From Paenibacillus montanisoli (lineage in GTDB: Bacteria > Bacillota > Bacilli > Paenibacillales > Paenibacillaceae), in assembly GCF_003268025.1 (NCBI RefSeq), contig NZ_QLUW01000002.1, positions 682,001 to 746,000 on the forward strand: 64,000 bases of DNA, written 5' to 3'. Positions 8,716 to 18,185 of this stretch are shown here, one piece after another (the stretch's first letter is position 1; every line of letters starts with the position of its first letter). Made by a program: the position numbers and the translations under genes. The notes beneath the pieces were generated by a model that worked only from the letters and a program-made list of their open reading frames with translations, was not told the DNA's origin and did no database searches.

Positions 8716-8731
8716 AGCTCCGTATGGAGCT
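8716..8731. other. Small hairpin in the rpsO-pnp interval
   Basis: AGCTCC, ATAC, GGAGCT on the minus strand, followed by TTTTCTTAT. This perfect 6 bp stem, with a modest T-rich tail, lies downstream of the rpsO terminator and about 120 bp before pnp. It could be a second weak terminator or part of a structured pnp leader. Confidence 0.4.
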
Positions 8732-8762
8732 ATTCAAAACCGGTTATGTATGAATCATTTAC

Positions 8763-8823
8763 AAAAAGCAACCCAGTGAAGCTGAGCCCGGAATCCCGGG
8801 CGGCTTAACAACCAGGTTGCTTT
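8763..8823 (-). terminator. Intrinsic terminator of rpsO
   Basis: An outer stem AAAGCAACC/GGTTGCTTT encloses a second hairpin GCCCGG-aat-CCGGGC. The minus-strand product ends in a run of T. It begins about 15 bp after the rpsO stop codon. Confidence 0.88.
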
Positions 8824-8837
8824 TATCCCCGCATCTA

Positions 8838-9107
8838 TTATCGGCGAAGGCCGAGTTTTTCGATCAATGCGCTATAACGTCGTACGTCTTTGTTTTTCAA
8901 GTAAGCCAACAGTTTACGGCGTTGACCAACCATTTTGAGCAGACCGCGGCGCGAGTGGTGATCTTTCTTGTGCGTCCGAAGATGATCTGTCAAGTTGACG
9001 ATGTTTTCCGTCAGGATAGCGATTTGAACTTCCGGTGAACCGGTATCGTTCGCGTGGGTTTTGTGCTCGTCGATCAATTGGTGTTTACGCTCTTGTGTAA
9101 GTGCCAT
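8838..9107 (-). CDS. rpsO: 30S ribosomal protein S15
   Basis: A primary 16S rRNA-binding protein of the 30S platform. The 89 residues match the family length exactly. They include the conserved [20 protein letters not shown] segment and the [23 protein letters not shown] segment that contacts the helix junction of 16S rRNA. A GGAGGTG site precedes the ATG. It has its own promoter and terminator, so it can be made independently of pnp and of the upstream nusA operon. Confidence 0.98.
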   Translation of the reverse strand: MALTQERKHQLIDEHKTHANDTGSPEVQIAILTENIVNLTDHLRTHKKDHHSRRGLLKMVGQRRKLLAYLKNKDVRRYSALIEKLGLRR

Positions 9108-9232
9108 CCATATTCACCTCCTTCAATCATAATCGCCGTTAGCCTCGCCGTCGTCGGTGAAAATCGGCCGGCCAAGCTAAGGTTCAATTGTCGCGTTGAG
9201 TCGATTTAGAGTTTGATTACGCAACGATTTAG

Positions 9233-9262
9233 AGTATACCATAACTGTCTGCAAGAAGTAAA
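9233..9262 (-). promoter_or_regulatory. SigA-type promoter of rpsO with extended -10
   Basis: TTTACT, 18 bp, then TATACT on the minus strand, with TG one base before the -10 box (TGGTATACT). It lies about 125 bp upstream of rpsO, just after the ribF stop. That leaves a leader of roughly 120 nt that could hold S15 feedback elements. Confidence 0.75.
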
Positions 9263-9272
9263 TGCCGAGCCT

Positions 9273-10226
9273 CTACTTATTCTTAGCAGCTAATATGGAT
9301 CGCGCTTGTTCGGCATCGGATCTGATTTGCGCGATCAGCTCGTCAATCGAGCCGAACTTCTTCTCGGTGCGCAAAAAGGCAATGAAACGAACCGTGATCG
9401 GTTTGCCGTATAAATCGCCGCTGTAATCAAGCAGATGCGCTTCCATAACAGGCTCAGGCAGCTTGTCATGGAACGTCGGCTTCATGCCGATATTCAGAAC
9501 GGCCGGCTGTCTTTCGCCATCGACTTCTGCGATGACGGCATAAACGCCCATCCTTGGAACGACAAATGCTGCGTCTTGACGGATGTTCGCAGTCGGAAAG
9601 CCGATCGTCCGCCCCCGCCCTTCGCCATGAACAACCGTTCCGCGTACGAGGTACGGTTCGCCGAGAAGCTGAGCCGCTGCCTCGGGACGACCTTCCGATA
9701 ATGCTTCCCGGACGAGCGTGCTGCTTACCTTGTTGCCGCCTTGCATGAAAGGATCCACGATTTCCACCTCGATATCAGGTTCGCCAAGCGCCCATAATGT
9801 TTCCGGCTTGCCCGCCCCCTTGGCTCCGAAGGTGAAGTCAAAACCGACAACCGCCTTCTTCACCTGCAGCGGACGCAGGACGAAATCGACAAACTCGGCC
9901 GGCGTGACGCCGGCAAAAGTTAAATCGAAATTCATGATATAGACGGTTTGCGCACCCAGTTTACGAAAACGCTCCAGCTTCTCTTCGAGCGGCGTTAGGC
10001 TCGTCGTATAATGGCCGCTTTGTCCCAGCACTTCCTTCGGGTGGGGATGAAAGGTCATAATCGCCCCTTCCAATCCCGCAGCCCTGGCCGCTTCCATCGC
10101 GCGGCGGATCACATTTTGATGGCCGCGGTGCACGCCATCGAAATGCCCGATCGCCAGCGTCTTGGGAACGGCCGTCAGCACTGCCGAGGACGAAGCAATC
10201 GGATAATGAAGAGAGATAATTTCCAC
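9273..10226 (-). CDS. ribF: Bifunctional riboflavin kinase / FAD synthetase
   Basis: Converts riboflavin to FMN and then FAD. The N-terminal nucleotidyltransferase domain shows GHFDGVHRGHQNV, with the HxGH-type dinucleotide loop, and MTFHPHPKEVL. The C-terminal flavokinase domain shows the GRGRTIGFPTANI ATP and substrate loop. Both domains are complete and the length of 317 is normal. The GTG at 10226 is preferred, with AGGTG about 8 bp upstream; a GTG nine bases earlier lacks a ribosome-binding site. It is the last gene of the nusA operon, 19 bp after truB. Confidence 0.95.
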   Translation of the reverse strand: MEIISLHYPIASSSAVLTAVPKTLAIGHFDGVHRGHQNVIRRAMEAARAAGLEGAIMTFHPHPKEVLGQSGHYTTSLTPLEEKLERFRKLGAQTVYIMNFDLTFAGVTPAEFVDFVLRPLQVKKAVVGFDFTFGAKGAGKPETLWALGEPDIEVEIVDPFMQGGNKVSSTLVREALSEGRPEAAAQLLGEPYLVRGTVVHGEGRGRTIGFPTANIRQDAAFVVPRMGVYAVIAEVDGERQPAVLNIGMKPTFHDKLPEPVMEAHLLDYSGDLYGKPITVRFIAFLRTEKKFGSIDELIAQIRSDAEQARSILAAKNK

Positions 10227-10254
10227 TGCAGTCACACCTGCTTTATGTTCTTCG

Positions 10255-11178
10255 CTATTCTCCTGTCTTGGTAAACACCTTGACAGCTTTAAGCGTTGCC
10301 GATTCTTCGTCCTGCTGGAACAACCCGACGAAGGAATCGTCTACGCCGTAGACGCGGATAATCGAGTTCGGCCCAAAGGCTTCATGCTCAAGTAGAGCAT
10401 TCAGATAGATCCGCTTCCCTTGGAATGCACGCTGTACATTCTCCATGCTTACGGTCGCGCGCGGAAAGTGATCAAGCGCCACATCGGACGGCGTCAGCTT
10501 CCCCTCCAGCTCGCCGGCTGCATGAAGCTCTGCAATTTGATCCAGCGTCAAACACTGCTCTTTAGAAAATCCCCCCGACATCGTTCGAGTCAGCTGCGCC
10601 ATGACCGCGGGCACGCCCAGCGCTTGTCCGATATCGACGCATAGCGTTCGGATATAGGTCCCTTTCGAGCATTCCACCGAGAATCGGATCGTCGGATGCG
10701 GCTGGTCAAGCTGCATGTCCAGCAGATCCAGTGAATAAATCGTCACCTTTCTGGTTTTCCGCTCGATGACTTGGCCTTCCCGAGCCAGCTCGTACAACCG
10801 CTTGCCGTCTACGCGGACAGCCGAGTACATTGGCGGCACCTGCTCGATTTCGCCGATAAACGAAGCCAAGACGCGCCGGATCTCCGATTCGGACAATTCC
10901 ACGGAAGGGAGTTCTTTGGTGACGTTACCGGTCAAGTCCTCGGTATCGGTCGCCAGTCCGAACTGCATCACCGCTTCATAGCTTTTAGGCCGTTCCTGCA
11001 CGTATTCAACCACTCGCGTGGCCCGTCCGATACAAAGCGGAAGCACGCCGGTAACGGCAGGATCAAGCGTTCCTGTATGGCCGATCCGCTTGACCTTCGT
11101 GATGCCTCTGACCTTCGCGACAACGTCGTGCGACGTCCAGCCGGCCGGTTTCCAGACTGCCAAAATGCCATCCATCAT
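10255..11178 (-). CDS. truB: tRNA pseudouridine(55) synthase
   Basis: Makes pseudouridine 55 in the T-loop of tRNAs. The catalytic aspartate is in RIGHTGTLDPAVTGVLPLCI (Asp39), with the KSYEAVMQFGLATDTEDLTG and CSKGTYIRTLCVDIG motifs following. A C-terminal PUA-like extension ends the 307 residues. The gene overlaps the nrnA stop by 4 bp (ATGA). In many Bacillales truB follows rbfA directly; here nrnA lies between them. Confidence 0.97.
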   Translation of the reverse strand: MMDGILAVWKPAGWTSHDVVAKVRGITKVKRIGHTGTLDPAVTGVLPLCIGRATRVVEYVQERPKSYEAVMQFGLATDTEDLTGNVTKELPSVELSESEIRRVLASFIGEIEQVPPMYSAVRVDGKRLYELAREGQVIERKTRKVTIYSLDLLDMQLDQPHPTIRFSVECSKGTYIRTLCVDIGQALGVPAVMAQLTRTMSGGFSKEQCLTLDQIAELHAAGELEGKLTPSDVALDHFPRATVSMENVQRAFQGKRIYLNALLEHEAFGPNSIIRVYGVDDSFVGLFQQDEESATLKAVKVFTKTGE

Positions 11179-12185
11179 GGGTTCAGCGCCTCGCTTACGG
11201 CTTGGATGACGGTCGACATCGCATCCTGCATCGGCTGTTCCAGACGGCAGCCGGACGCACGGACATGCCCCCCGCCGCCAAACGATTGCGCAATCGCCGC
11301 AACGTCGGCTTTCCCAGAGGAACGCATGCTGACTTTCACGTCGCCGTTCTCGGTTTCTTTAAACAAAATGCCGACATCCACGCCTTCTACATTAAGCGCG
11401 TAATTGACGAGGCCTTCGAGATCGTCGCCTACCGCGCCTGTTTCCGCCATATCGGCGAAAGCGACATAGAGCCAGGCGATCCGGTTATCGTCCGAGAACG
11501 CCAGCCGGTTTAATCCGCGCTGCAAGAGCAGCAGCTGCGGCTTGGTCATTTGCTCGAGCAAATGATTCGCGATCCAATGGCCCGCAACGTCTTCCTCCAG
11601 CATGCGCGAGGCGGCTTGCATGACCCTTGGCGTCGTATTGGAATAACGAAAGCCTCCGGTATCAGTAAGTAATCCGGTATAAATGGCGGTTGCCGCTTCA
11701 CGGTTAAATGGGATCGCTCCGAACTCAATGAGATCGTAAAGGATCTCGACCGTCGCGGCAGCATCGACCCGAATGAGATTAACCGTGCCGAACGCATCGT
11801 TGGTCGGATGATGATCGATATTAAGCAGTTGAGCGGATTCGGCAAATATCTCTTTCACGCGTCCGATCCGGCGGGAATCCGCGCAATCGATCGCGATGAT
11901 CCGGTCGTAGGTTTCGTTCGGCAGCTGCTTGCTGTAGTTCACGATTTCCGCCGAAGCATCCAGGAACTGCATACGAACCGGTACGGCGCCTTCATTCATC
12001 ATGACAGCTTGCTTGCCTAATTGCCGGAGAAGCCAGCCGACCGTCAGCGTTGAGCTGATCGCGTCGCCGTCCGGCTGAACATGCGAGACGACAAGAAACC
12101 GATTGCCGTCCCGTATGAAATCAAGCGCAGCTTGCAGCTGGTTGTTGTATGCGGCCGGAAAGGCCGCGGCTTTCGCCGCGGTCAT
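11175..12185 (-). CDS. nrnA: DHH family phosphoesterase, nanoRNase / pAp phosphatase (NrnA)
   Basis: Degrades 2-5 nt oligoribonucleotides and dephosphorylates pAp, finishing mRNA decay. The DHH domain shows [15 protein letters not shown], the signature [10 protein letters not shown] with its metal-binding DHH, and a [14 protein letters not shown] segment. The DHHA1 domain ends with [14 protein letters not shown]. The 336-residue length is usual. It overlaps rbfA and truB by 4 bp each, so it is translationally tied into the nusA operon. In B. subtilis nrnA lies elsewhere in the genome; the rbfA-nrnA-truB order is common in other Firmicutes. Confidence 0.95.
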   Translation of the reverse strand: MTAAKAAAFPAAYNNQLQAALDFIRDGNRFLVVSHVQPDGDAISSTLTVGWLLRQLGKQAVMMNEGAVPVRMQFLDASAEIVNYSKQLPNETYDRIIAIDCADSRRIGRVKEIFAESAQLLNIDHHPTNDAFGTVNLIRVDAAATVEILYDLIEFGAIPFNREAATAIYTGLLTDTGGFRYSNTTPRVMQAASRMLEEDVAGHWIANHLLEQMTKPQLLLLQRGLNRLAFSDDNRIAWLYVAFADMAETGAVGDDLEGLVNYALNVEGVDVGILFKETENGDVKVSMRSSGKADVAAIAQSFGGGGHVRASGCRLEQPMQDAMSTVIQAVSEALNP

Positions 12186-12535
12186 TTGCCGCTCCCGTCA
12201 TTAATGGTGTGCAGGAGCGCTTCGATCTTGCTGCCGTACTCGATGCTGCTGTCGAATTTAAACAACAGCTCCGGCGTATGGCGGAAGCGAATCCGTTTGC
12301 CGAGCTCCGAGCGGAGGAAACCGGTACCGCGGGCTAGTGCCTTCAGCGTTTCTTCTTTCTGCTCCTCGCTGCCGAGCACGCTTAGATAAACGCGCGCTTG
12401 CGACAGGTCGTTGGTCAAATCCACGCCGGTTACGGTAATGAAACCGATGCGCGGATCTTTGAGTTCAGTTTGGATCAGCTGGCTCAGTTCTTTCTTGATT
12501 TGCTCACCTACACGTCCTACGCGGACTTTAGCCAT
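12182..12535 (-). CDS. rbfA: 30S ribosome-binding factor A
   Basis: Assists late 30S maturation by binding near the 5' helix and decoding centre of 16S rRNA. The 117-residue protein shows the type II KH-like fold: [20 protein letters not shown], then [20 protein letters not shown] and the C-terminal [20 protein letters not shown]. The gene starts 7 bp after infB ends. B. subtilis has ylxP between infB and rbfA; no such gene is present here. Confidence 0.97.
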   Translation of the reverse strand: MAKVRVGRVGEQIKKELSQLIQTELKDPRIGFITVTGVDLTNDLSQARVYLSVLGSEEQKEETLKALARGTGFLRSELGKRIRFRHTPELLFKFDSSIEYGSKIEALLHTINDGSGK

Positions 12536-12542
12536 AGGTTAA

Positions 12543-15461
12543 TCACCTCTCTACGCTTTCCAAGACATAAGCCTCGATGATGTCTCCTTCTTTGATGTCA
12601 TTCATCTTATCGAGCGTTATGCCGCATTCATAGCCTTGCGCGACTTCTTTCGCATCATCCTTGAACCGTTTGAGCGATTCGATCTCGCTTTCGAAAACTA
12701 CGATGCCGCCGCGGATCAAGCGAGCTTTGGCATTCCGCGTGATTTTGCCGGAAGTAACCATGCAGCCTGCAATAACACCGACCTTGGTGACTTTGAAAAT
12801 ATTGCGTACTTCTGCCTGGCCGATGACGACTTCCTTGTAGACCGGATCCAGCATCCCTTTCATAGCGTGCTCGATTTCGTCGATCACGTTATAAATAATG
12901 TTATGCAGACGGATATCGACCTTCTCCTGCTCGGCCGTTGCAAGCGCCTGCGGCTCCGGACGAACGTTGAAGCCGATTACGATAGCGCTGGACGCCGCTG
13001 CAAGGTTGATATCGGACTCGGTGATCGCGCCTGCGCCGCTGTGGATGATCTTGACGCGAACGCCTTCGATATCGATCTTGGCAAGCGAGCCTTTCAACGC
13101 TTCCGTGGAACCTTGTACGTCGGCCTTGATGATGACGTTTAGATCTTTGATCTCGCCTTCTTTAATATGATTGTACAAATCTTCGAGCGTTACTCTCGAG
13201 TTTGCGCCAAGTTCGGATTGACGCTGCTTGATCGCACGGCGCTCCGCAATGGCGCGCGCTTTGCGCTCGTCCTCGAACACGAGGAACGGATCGCCGGCTT
13301 GCGGTACTTCCGTTAAGCCCGTAATCTCGATCGGCGTGCTTGGGCCCGCTTCTTTGAGACGGCGGCCTTTATCGTTAACCATGGCGCGAACGCGGCCGAA
13401 ACAGTTGCCTGCAACGAAAGCATCGCCGATTTTAAGCGTACCGTGCTGAACCAGAACGCGCGCGACCGGACCTTTGCCTTTGTCAAGCTCAGCTTCGATA
13501 ACCGTACCGCGGGCACGCTTGTTCGGATTAGCTTTGTAGTCGTTGACTTCGGCAACGAGCAGAATCATCTCAAGCAGTTCTTCCAGGTTGATTCGCTGCT
13601 TAGCGGAAACGTTGACGAAGATCGTGTCGCCGCCCCACTCTTCCGGTACTAGCTGGTACTCGGTCAAGCTTTGCTTGATTTTGTCCGGATCCGCGCCAGG
13701 CTTATCGATTTTGTTGACGGCCACGATTATCGGAACGCCTGCCGCTTTGGCATGGTTGATCGCTTCGACCGTCTGAGGCATAACGCCGTCGTCCGCCGCA
13801 ACAACGATGATCGTAATATCTGTAACTTGTGCGCCGCGGGCACGCATGAGCGTAAACGCTTCGTGACCCGGCGTATCGAGGAACGTAATTTTCTTGTGGT
13901 TAATTTCGACTTGGTACGCGCCGATATGCTGCGTAATGCCGCCAGCTTCGCCGCTCGTTACGCTAGTATGGCGAATCGCATCGAGCAGCGTCGTTTTACC
14001 GTGGTCGACGTGACCCATAATCGTAACAACCGGCGGACGAGTTTCGAGCGTAGCTTCTTCGTCCTTCTCTTCGATTGTCTCAAATGCGTCTTCTTCCACC
14101 GGAATTTTCACTTCGACTTCAACGCCGTATTCCGCTGCGATCAGTTGAACGGTATCCAGGTCAACCTCTTGGTTGATCGTCGCCATAACGCCCAGCGTAA
14201 TGAGCTTCTTAATGACTTCGGAAGCGTCTTTATGCAGCAATTTCGCTAATTCGCCAACCGTGACTTCACCGCGGACGATGATTTTCTTCGGCGTATTGTC
14301 GATTTTCTCTCTGCGCTCAGGCTGTTGGCCTCTGCCGCGGTTGTTCTTGCCGCCGCGGTTCTTGAAATTGCCCGTACGATTATCGTCAAACCCTTTTTTC
14401 GAGCCGTAGTTGTTGTTCGCGGACTTAGGGTTGTTTCTCTTCTTCGCGTGATCGTCGGACGTTCCGCGGGAATCAAAAGACCTCGCCGGTGCATTGTTAC
14501 GGCTAGGCTGCTGCTGCTGCTGCGCTGGCGGAGCCGAACGGAAGCCGCCTTGGCCGCCGCCTTGATTCGACGAGCCTTGACCCGATGGACGGTTGCCTTG
14601 ATAGCCGCCACCGCCGCCTTGACCGCCTTGCGGACGATTGCCTTGGTAGCCGCCTTGACCGCCTTGCGGACGTTGACCCTGGCCGCCTTGGCCCTGCGGA
14701 CGGTTGCCTTGGTAGCCGCCGCCTTGACCGCCTTGCGGACGGTTGCCTTGATAGCCGCCGCCTTGACCGCCTTGCGGACGTTGGCCCTGGCCGCCTTGGC
14801 CTTGCGGACGGTTGCCTTGATAGCCGCCGCCTTGACCGCCTTGCGGACGGTTGCCTTGGTAGCCGCCGCCTTGACCGCCTTGCGGACGGTTGCCTTGGTA
14901 GCCGCCGCCTTGGCCGCCCTGCGGGCGATTGCCTTGGTAGCCTTGACCTTGCGGACGCTGCTGGTTGTTCGAATGTTGTTGCGCAGGCTGAGTGTTAGTC
15001 GTCGATGGCGTGTTTGCGTCGGATGCTTGAGCTTGGCTGTTAGCCTGCTTGGCCGCAGTATCCGCAGACGAAGCTGCGTTCGTGCCAGGTGCTTGTGTAT
15101 TTGTTATATTCATATTCCCCTGCTGTTCCTGAGTATTTTTGTTTACCTGTCCTTGTCCCTGCGCTGCGGCATTCGTGCTCGGCTGCGGTTTGCGCTCCGG
15201 TTGACCCTGCTGCTGGCGATTGGACTGAGCGGCTGCAGACACGGTCGCGCTCTCCTGGGCGCGTTTCGCGGCTGCATTCGCTTTGATGTCGCGGAAGAAG
15301 CCTTCCACTTTGGAAACCATTTCGTTCTCCATCACGCTCATATGATTGTTTACGGGAAGATTGAGGCGTTTCAGGATCGTAATGATTTCTTTGCTGCTCA
15401 TATTCAATGACTTTGCGTATTCATAGACTCGTAATTTGTCTTTGTCTTGTTGTTTAGTCAA
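12543..15461 (-). CDS. infB: Translation initiation factor IF-2 with long Gly/Gln/Asn/Arg-rich linker
   Basis: The GTPase that brings fMet-tRNA to the 30S subunit and promotes subunit joining. It is 972 residues, longer than the roughly 720 of B. subtilis because of the linker. An N-terminal IF2N domain ([19 protein letters not shown]) is followed by a Gln/Ala-rich stretch and a repetitive [13 protein letters not shown] region (about 167-300). A basic Asn/Arg/Gly segment and a second IF2N-like domain come next. The G domain from about residue 480 has [23 protein letters not shown] and [12 protein letters not shown], followed by domains II-IV. It overlaps ylxQ by 8 bp. Confidence 0.98.
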   Translation of the reverse strand: MTKQQDKDKLRVYEYAKSLNMSSKEIITILKRLNLPVNNHMSVMENEMVSKVEGFFRDIKANAAAKRAQESATVSAAAQSNRQQQGQPERKPQPSTNAAAQGQGQVNKNTQEQQGNMNITNTQAPGTNAASSADTAAKQANSQAQASDANTPSTTNTQPAQQHSNNQQRPQGQGYQGNRPQGGQGGGYQGNRPQGGQGGGYQGNRPQGGQGGGYQGNRPQGQGGQGQRPQGGQGGGYQGNRPQGGQGGGYQGNRPQGQGGQGQRPQGGQGGYQGNRPQGGQGGGGGYQGNRPSGQGSSNQGGGQGGFRSAPPAQQQQQPSRNNAPARSFDSRGTSDDHAKKRNNPKSANNNYGSKKGFDDNRTGNFKNRGGKNNRGRGQQPERREKIDNTPKKIIVRGEVTVGELAKLLHKDASEVIKKLITLGVMATINQEVDLDTVQLIAAEYGVEVEVKIPVEEDAFETIEEKDEEATLETRPPVVTIMGHVDHGKTTLLDAIRHTSVTSGEAGGITQHIGAYQVEINHKKITFLDTPGHEAFTLMRARGAQVTDITIIVVAADDGVMPQTVEAINHAKAAGVPIIVAVNKIDKPGADPDKIKQSLTEYQLVPEEWGGDTIFVNVSAKQRINLEELLEMILLVAEVNDYKANPNKRARGTVIEAELDKGKGPVARVLVQHGTLKIGDAFVAGNCFGRVRAMVNDKGRRLKEAGPSTPIEITGLTEVPQAGDPFLVFEDERKARAIAERRAIKQRQSELGANSRVTLEDLYNHIKEGEIKDLNVIIKADVQGSTEALKGSLAKIDIEGVRVKIIHSGAGAITESDINLAAASSAIVIGFNVRPEPQALATAEQEKVDIRLHNIIYNVIDEIEHAMKGMLDPVYKEVVIGQAEVRNIFKVTKVGVIAGCMVTSGKITRNAKARLIRGGIVVFESEIESLKRFKDDAKEVAQGYECGITLDKMNDIKEGDIIEAYVLESVER
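14575..14960 (-). repeat. In-frame repeats coding the IF-2 Gly-rich linker
   Basis: Imperfect tandem repeats inside infB, each coding a variant of [13 protein letters not shown]. There are about seven or eight YQGNRPQ units and several [10 protein letters not shown] units. Because the repeats are in frame and multiples of three, expansion or contraction changes only linker length. The coding strand is GC-rich and depleted in T, which also creates long open frames on the opposite strand. Confidence 0.88.
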
Positions 15462-15789
15462 TATACTCCACCTCCGAAGGTTCAGTTAAGCTCTGTGCAA
15501 TACTATTGGAAAAGCCGGAGTCGGTTACACCAAGAAGCACCCGCTCAGACTTGCCGATTGCTTCCCCAAGCGTAATTCGGTCGAATGCTTCTACGTGTTT
15601 GACCTTGTAGGAGGCACATTTGTCCCGGAACTTCTTCTTCGTATTATCTGATGCATCACCGGCAACTATGACAAGTTTCGCCTTGCCTTGCTGGACCGCT
15701 TTTAGGACCGTTTCATCCCCTGTTACGAGCTTACCGGCCCGCATGGCCATGCCCAGCATTTGGAGCGCTTTATGCTTCGTCCTCGTCAT
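15454..15789 (-). CDS. ylxQ: L7Ae/L30e-family RNA-binding protein YlxQ
   Basis: A small protein of the L7Ae/YbxF family, which binds kink-turn RNA. Seen are [20 protein letters not shown], the typical first helix and glycine turn, then [17 protein letters not shown] and a C-terminal segment. The ATG at 15789 (111 aa) is favoured because AAGGA lies 8 bp upstream; an ATG nine bases earlier has AAGG immediately adjacent. It overlaps rnpM by 20 bp and infB by 8 bp. Its physiological RNA target is not established. The position between ylxR and infB is conserved across Bacillales. Confidence 0.92.
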   Translation of the reverse strand: MTRTKHKALQMLGMAMRAGKLVTGDETVLKAVQQGKAKLVIVAGDASDNTKKKFRDKCASYKVKHVEAFDRITLGEAIGKSERVLLGVTDSGFSNSIAQSLTEPSEVEYID

Positions 15790-16087
15790 CCATCTCATCC
15801 TTATTTGCGTTAAACGTATCCTCTACCGCGATAAAATCCTGCTCGAGCTGATCATAAATCTCGGAACCTACCGCATGTTTTAACGCCCGGTCGAGCGCTT
15901 TGCTCTTCTTGGCGAGCTTGAAGCATGCGACTTTGCCGCACAGATAGGCGCCGCGGCCTGCCTTTTTCCCCGTCAAATCGATCAAAACCGCTTCATCCGG
16001 CGTCCGAACGACGCGGATCAGCTCTTTCTTCGCCATCATTTGCTGGCATGCCACGCATTTGCGCAGCGGAATTTTTCTAGGTCTCAC
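15770..16087 (-). CDS. rnpM: YlxR family protein RnpM (RNase P modulator)
   Basis: A nucleic acid-binding protein of the YlxR family. RnpM in B. subtilis is reported to bind the RNase P RNA and modulate its activity. Signature motifs are RKIPLRKCVACQQMMAKKEL at the N-terminus and KKAGRGAYLCG in the middle. The 105 residues include an acidic C-terminal tail ([11 protein letters not shown]) longer than in some homologues. The start is GTG with a GGGGGGATG site a few bases upstream. It sits between nusA and ylxQ, the conserved nusA operon order. Confidence 0.93.
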   Translation of the reverse strand: MRPRKIPLRKCVACQQMMAKKELIRVVRTPDEAVLIDLTGKKAGRGAYLCGKVACFKLAKKSKALDRALKHAVGSEIYDQLEQDFIAVEDTFNANKDEMDDEDEA

Positions 16088-16114
16088 CGGTCATCCCCCC
16101 TCAGCATAAAACGG

Positions 16115-17212
16115 TTAGTCGATGGAGACGGAATCCTGATGCATCGTGCTCATCGGCGATTTCGGGCGGCCAAACTCCTGCTCGGCCTGCGTTTCGCTCT
16201 TAATGTCGATCTTCCAGCCGGTCAGCTTCGCCGCCAAACGGGCGTTCTGGCCCTTGATGCCGATCGCGAGCGACAGCTGGTAATCCGGCACGATGACGCG
16301 CGCCATCTTCTCTTGCTCATACACGATAACCTCGATGACTTTGGAAGGGCTAAGCGCATTGGCGACGTATTCTTCCACGTTTTCCGACCAGCGGACGATG
16401 TCGATTTTCTCGCCCTTGAGCTCGGTCACGATCGTTTGCACGCGCATTCCTTTTTGCCCTACGCACGAACCTACCGGATCTACCTCAGGGTTGCGGGAAT
16501 GAACCGCGATCTTGGAACGGAAGCCCGCTTCGCGCGCGACGGAGCGAATCTCTACGACACCGTCGTAGATTTCCGGCACTTCCAGTTCAAACAGACGCTT
16601 CAGCAGGCCCGGATGCGTACGGGAAAGGAAGATTTGCGGGCCTTTCGTCGTATTTTCCACCTTGGTAATAAACGATTTCACGCGGTCGCCGTGCTTGAAT
16701 TTGTCCGTAGGCATCAATTCCGTCAACGGCAGAACCGCCTCGACTTTGCCTAGGTCGATAAACAGGTTGCGCACGTCTTGACGTTGTACGATCCCGTTTA
16801 CGATGTCTTCTTCTTTATCGATGAAGGCATTGTAGATCAGGCCGCGTTCGGCTTCGCGAATGCGCTGCGTCACGACCTGTTTAGCCGTTTGCGCCGCAAT
16901 CCGGCCGAAGTCGCGAGGCGTTACTTCGATCTCCGCGATATCGTCCAGCTGGTAGTGCGGGTTAATTTCGCGGGACGCTTCCACCGAAATTTCGAGGCGC
17001 GGGTCCAGCACGTCCTCAACTACGGTTTTGCGCGCGTATACTTTGATGACGCCCGTAAACCGGTTGATATCTACACGTACGTTCTGGGCGGTATTAAAAT
17101 TGCGTTTGTAGCTCGAGATCAAGGCTGCTTCAATCGCTTCCAGCAAAATATCTTTGCTGATCCCTTTCTCTCTTTCGATTTCCGACAATGCTTCAATAAA
17201 ATCCATGCTCAT
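16115..17212 (-). CDS. nusA: Transcription termination/antitermination factor NusA
   Basis: Binds RNA polymerase and modulates pausing, intrinsic termination and antitermination. The 365-residue protein is of the Gram-positive length without the extra acidic repeats of Proteobacteria. The N-terminal polymerase-binding domain starts MDFIEALSEIEREKGI. An S1 domain around 135-200 (GIVQRQDVRNLFIDLGKVEA) is followed by two KH domains with VGSCVGQKGMRV and AIGIKGQNARLAAKLTG. An AAAGGGGG site lies 12 bp before the ATG. It follows rimP by 65 bp. Confidence 0.98.
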   Translation of the reverse strand: MSMDFIEALSEIEREKGISKDILLEAIEAALISSYKRNFNTAQNVRVDINRFTGVIKVYARKTVVEDVLDPRLEISVEASREINPHYQLDDIAEIEVTPRDFGRIAAQTAKQVVTQRIREAERGLIYNAFIDKEEDIVNGIVQRQDVRNLFIDLGKVEAVLPLTELMPTDKFKHGDRVKSFITKVENTTKGPQIFLSRTHPGLLKRLFELEVPEIYDGVVEIRSVAREAGFRSKIAVHSRNPEVDPVGSCVGQKGMRVQTIVTELKGEKIDIVRWSENVEEYVANALSPSKVIEVIVYEQEKMARVIVPDYQLSLAIGIKGQNARLAAKLTGWKIDIKSETQAEQEFGRPKSPMSTMHQDSVSID

Positions 17213-17277
17213 TGGAAATGAGTTCCCCCTTTCGACTGGTTACCCTAACGTTATCATCAAGCCGCTCGCCTTCTTTC

Positions 17278-17739
17278 TTAGAAAACGATGGCTAAACGGG
17301 CGCTTGCTACCTTGGTATAAGGAATGGTGTGCTTCTTCTTGCCGATTTCGATGACGATCTCTTCTCCGTCAAACGAGAGGAGTGTGCCTTCAAACTCTTT
17401 CAAGCCGCCAACCGGCTCATAGGTCGTAGCATAGACATGCTTGCCGACCGCTCTGCGGACATCCTCCGGCTTCTTGAGCGGACGTTCCGCCCCAGGCGAG
17501 GACACTTCGAGAAAGTACGCATCGGAGATCGGATCGTTCTCATCGAGCTTCTCGCTCAAATATTCGCTGATCCGGCCGCATTCATCAATGTCGATGTTGC
17601 CTTCTTTGTCGACGTAGACGCGAAGGAACCAGTTGCTTCCTTCTTTGACGTACTCCACGTCAACGAGTTCAAATCCATGTTCGTCGAGATACGGTTTAAC
17701 CATTTCCTCAACAGCGGTTTTGATTTTGGATGTGCTCAA
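17278..17739 (-). CDS. rimP: Ribosome maturation factor RimP
   Basis: Needed for early assembly of the 30S subunit. The 153-residue protein shows GFELVDVEYVKEGSNWFLRVY and IDIDECGRISEYLSEKLDEN, then YFLEVSSPGAERPLKKPED, the family signature. I chose the TTG at 17739, which lies about 10 bp after GGAGG and gives the normal family length. An upstream in-frame extension to 17775 has no ribosome-binding site. It is the first gene of the nusA operon, with a long leader. Confidence 0.95.
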   Translation of the reverse strand: MSTSKIKTAVEEMVKPYLDEHGFELVDVEYVKEGSNWFLRVYVDKEGNIDIDECGRISEYLSEKLDENDPISDAYFLEVSSPGAERPLKKPEDVRRAVGKHVYATTYEPVGGLKEFEGTLLSFDGEEIVIEIGKKKHTIPYTKVASARLAIVF

Positions 17740-17878
17740 AAAACATGTACCTCCTACTGCAGCTATGCGCCACATCAGAGGCGGCGAACTGTCAGTTTTA
17801 AATTTTCAGCCGAATGTCACCCTATTGCAGACTGCTTCTGCCTTCATCGTATAGGTAAAAAGGTGCAGACAAAACGTA

Positions 17879-17900
17879 AAGAGTGGGTTTCCCCACTCTT
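17879..17900. promoter_or_regulatory. Leader hairpin of the nusA operon
   Basis: AAGAGTGGG, a 4 nt loop and CCCACTCTT form a perfect 9 bp stem about 35 bp downstream of the promoter -10 box. The sequence that follows (TACGTTTTGTC) is only moderately T-rich. It could be an attenuator or a stability element rather than a full terminator. Confidence 0.55.
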
Positions 17901-17936
17901 CTGCGAAAAGGTCGTATCATCAGCATTACCAAAAAG

Positions 17937-17965
17937 ATTATAGCATAACCATGATGTGGTGACAA
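17937..17965 (-). promoter_or_regulatory. Strong SigA promoter of the rimP-nusA-infB operon
   Basis: TTGTCA, exactly 17 bp, then TATAAT on the minus strand, with a TG motif one base before the -10 box (TGCTATAAT). This is close to the ideal SigA promoter. The leader to rimP is about 190 nt and contains a hairpin. Confidence 0.9.
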
Positions 17966-18000
17966 TACGGGCGGCGCTGGAGAGTGCGCTCTGGGCGCGA

Positions 18001-18185
18001 TCACTCCGTTCGAGGTGCGCCTGCGGCCGCTGTTGGAGGATGCGCTCGGCGCGCTCGGCGCGCTCGGCGCGCGGTCGCTCCATTCGAGGTGCGCCTGCGG
18101 CCACTGTTGAACCCAGGATGCTGGAGGGGGCGCTCGGCGCGCTCGGCGCGCGTCCGCTCCGTTCGAGGTGCGCCTGCGGCCGCTG
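18001..18185. repeat. Three degenerate ~77 bp direct repeats with 9-mer microrepeats
   Basis: The 20 bp core TTCGAGGTGCGCCTGCGGCC occurs identically at 18009-18028, 18083-18102 and 18162-18181 (spacing 74 and 79 bp). Between cores, the 9-mer GCGCTCGGC is repeated three times at 18042-18068 and twice at 18130-18147. The sequence does not code for a protein. Confidence 0.9.

Noticed and set aside
14325-15410. 361-codon open frame on the plus strand opposite infB
   Set aside because: Its Leu/Ala/Thr-rich repeats are the reverse complement of the IF-2 Gly-rich linker. There is no independent sign of coding.
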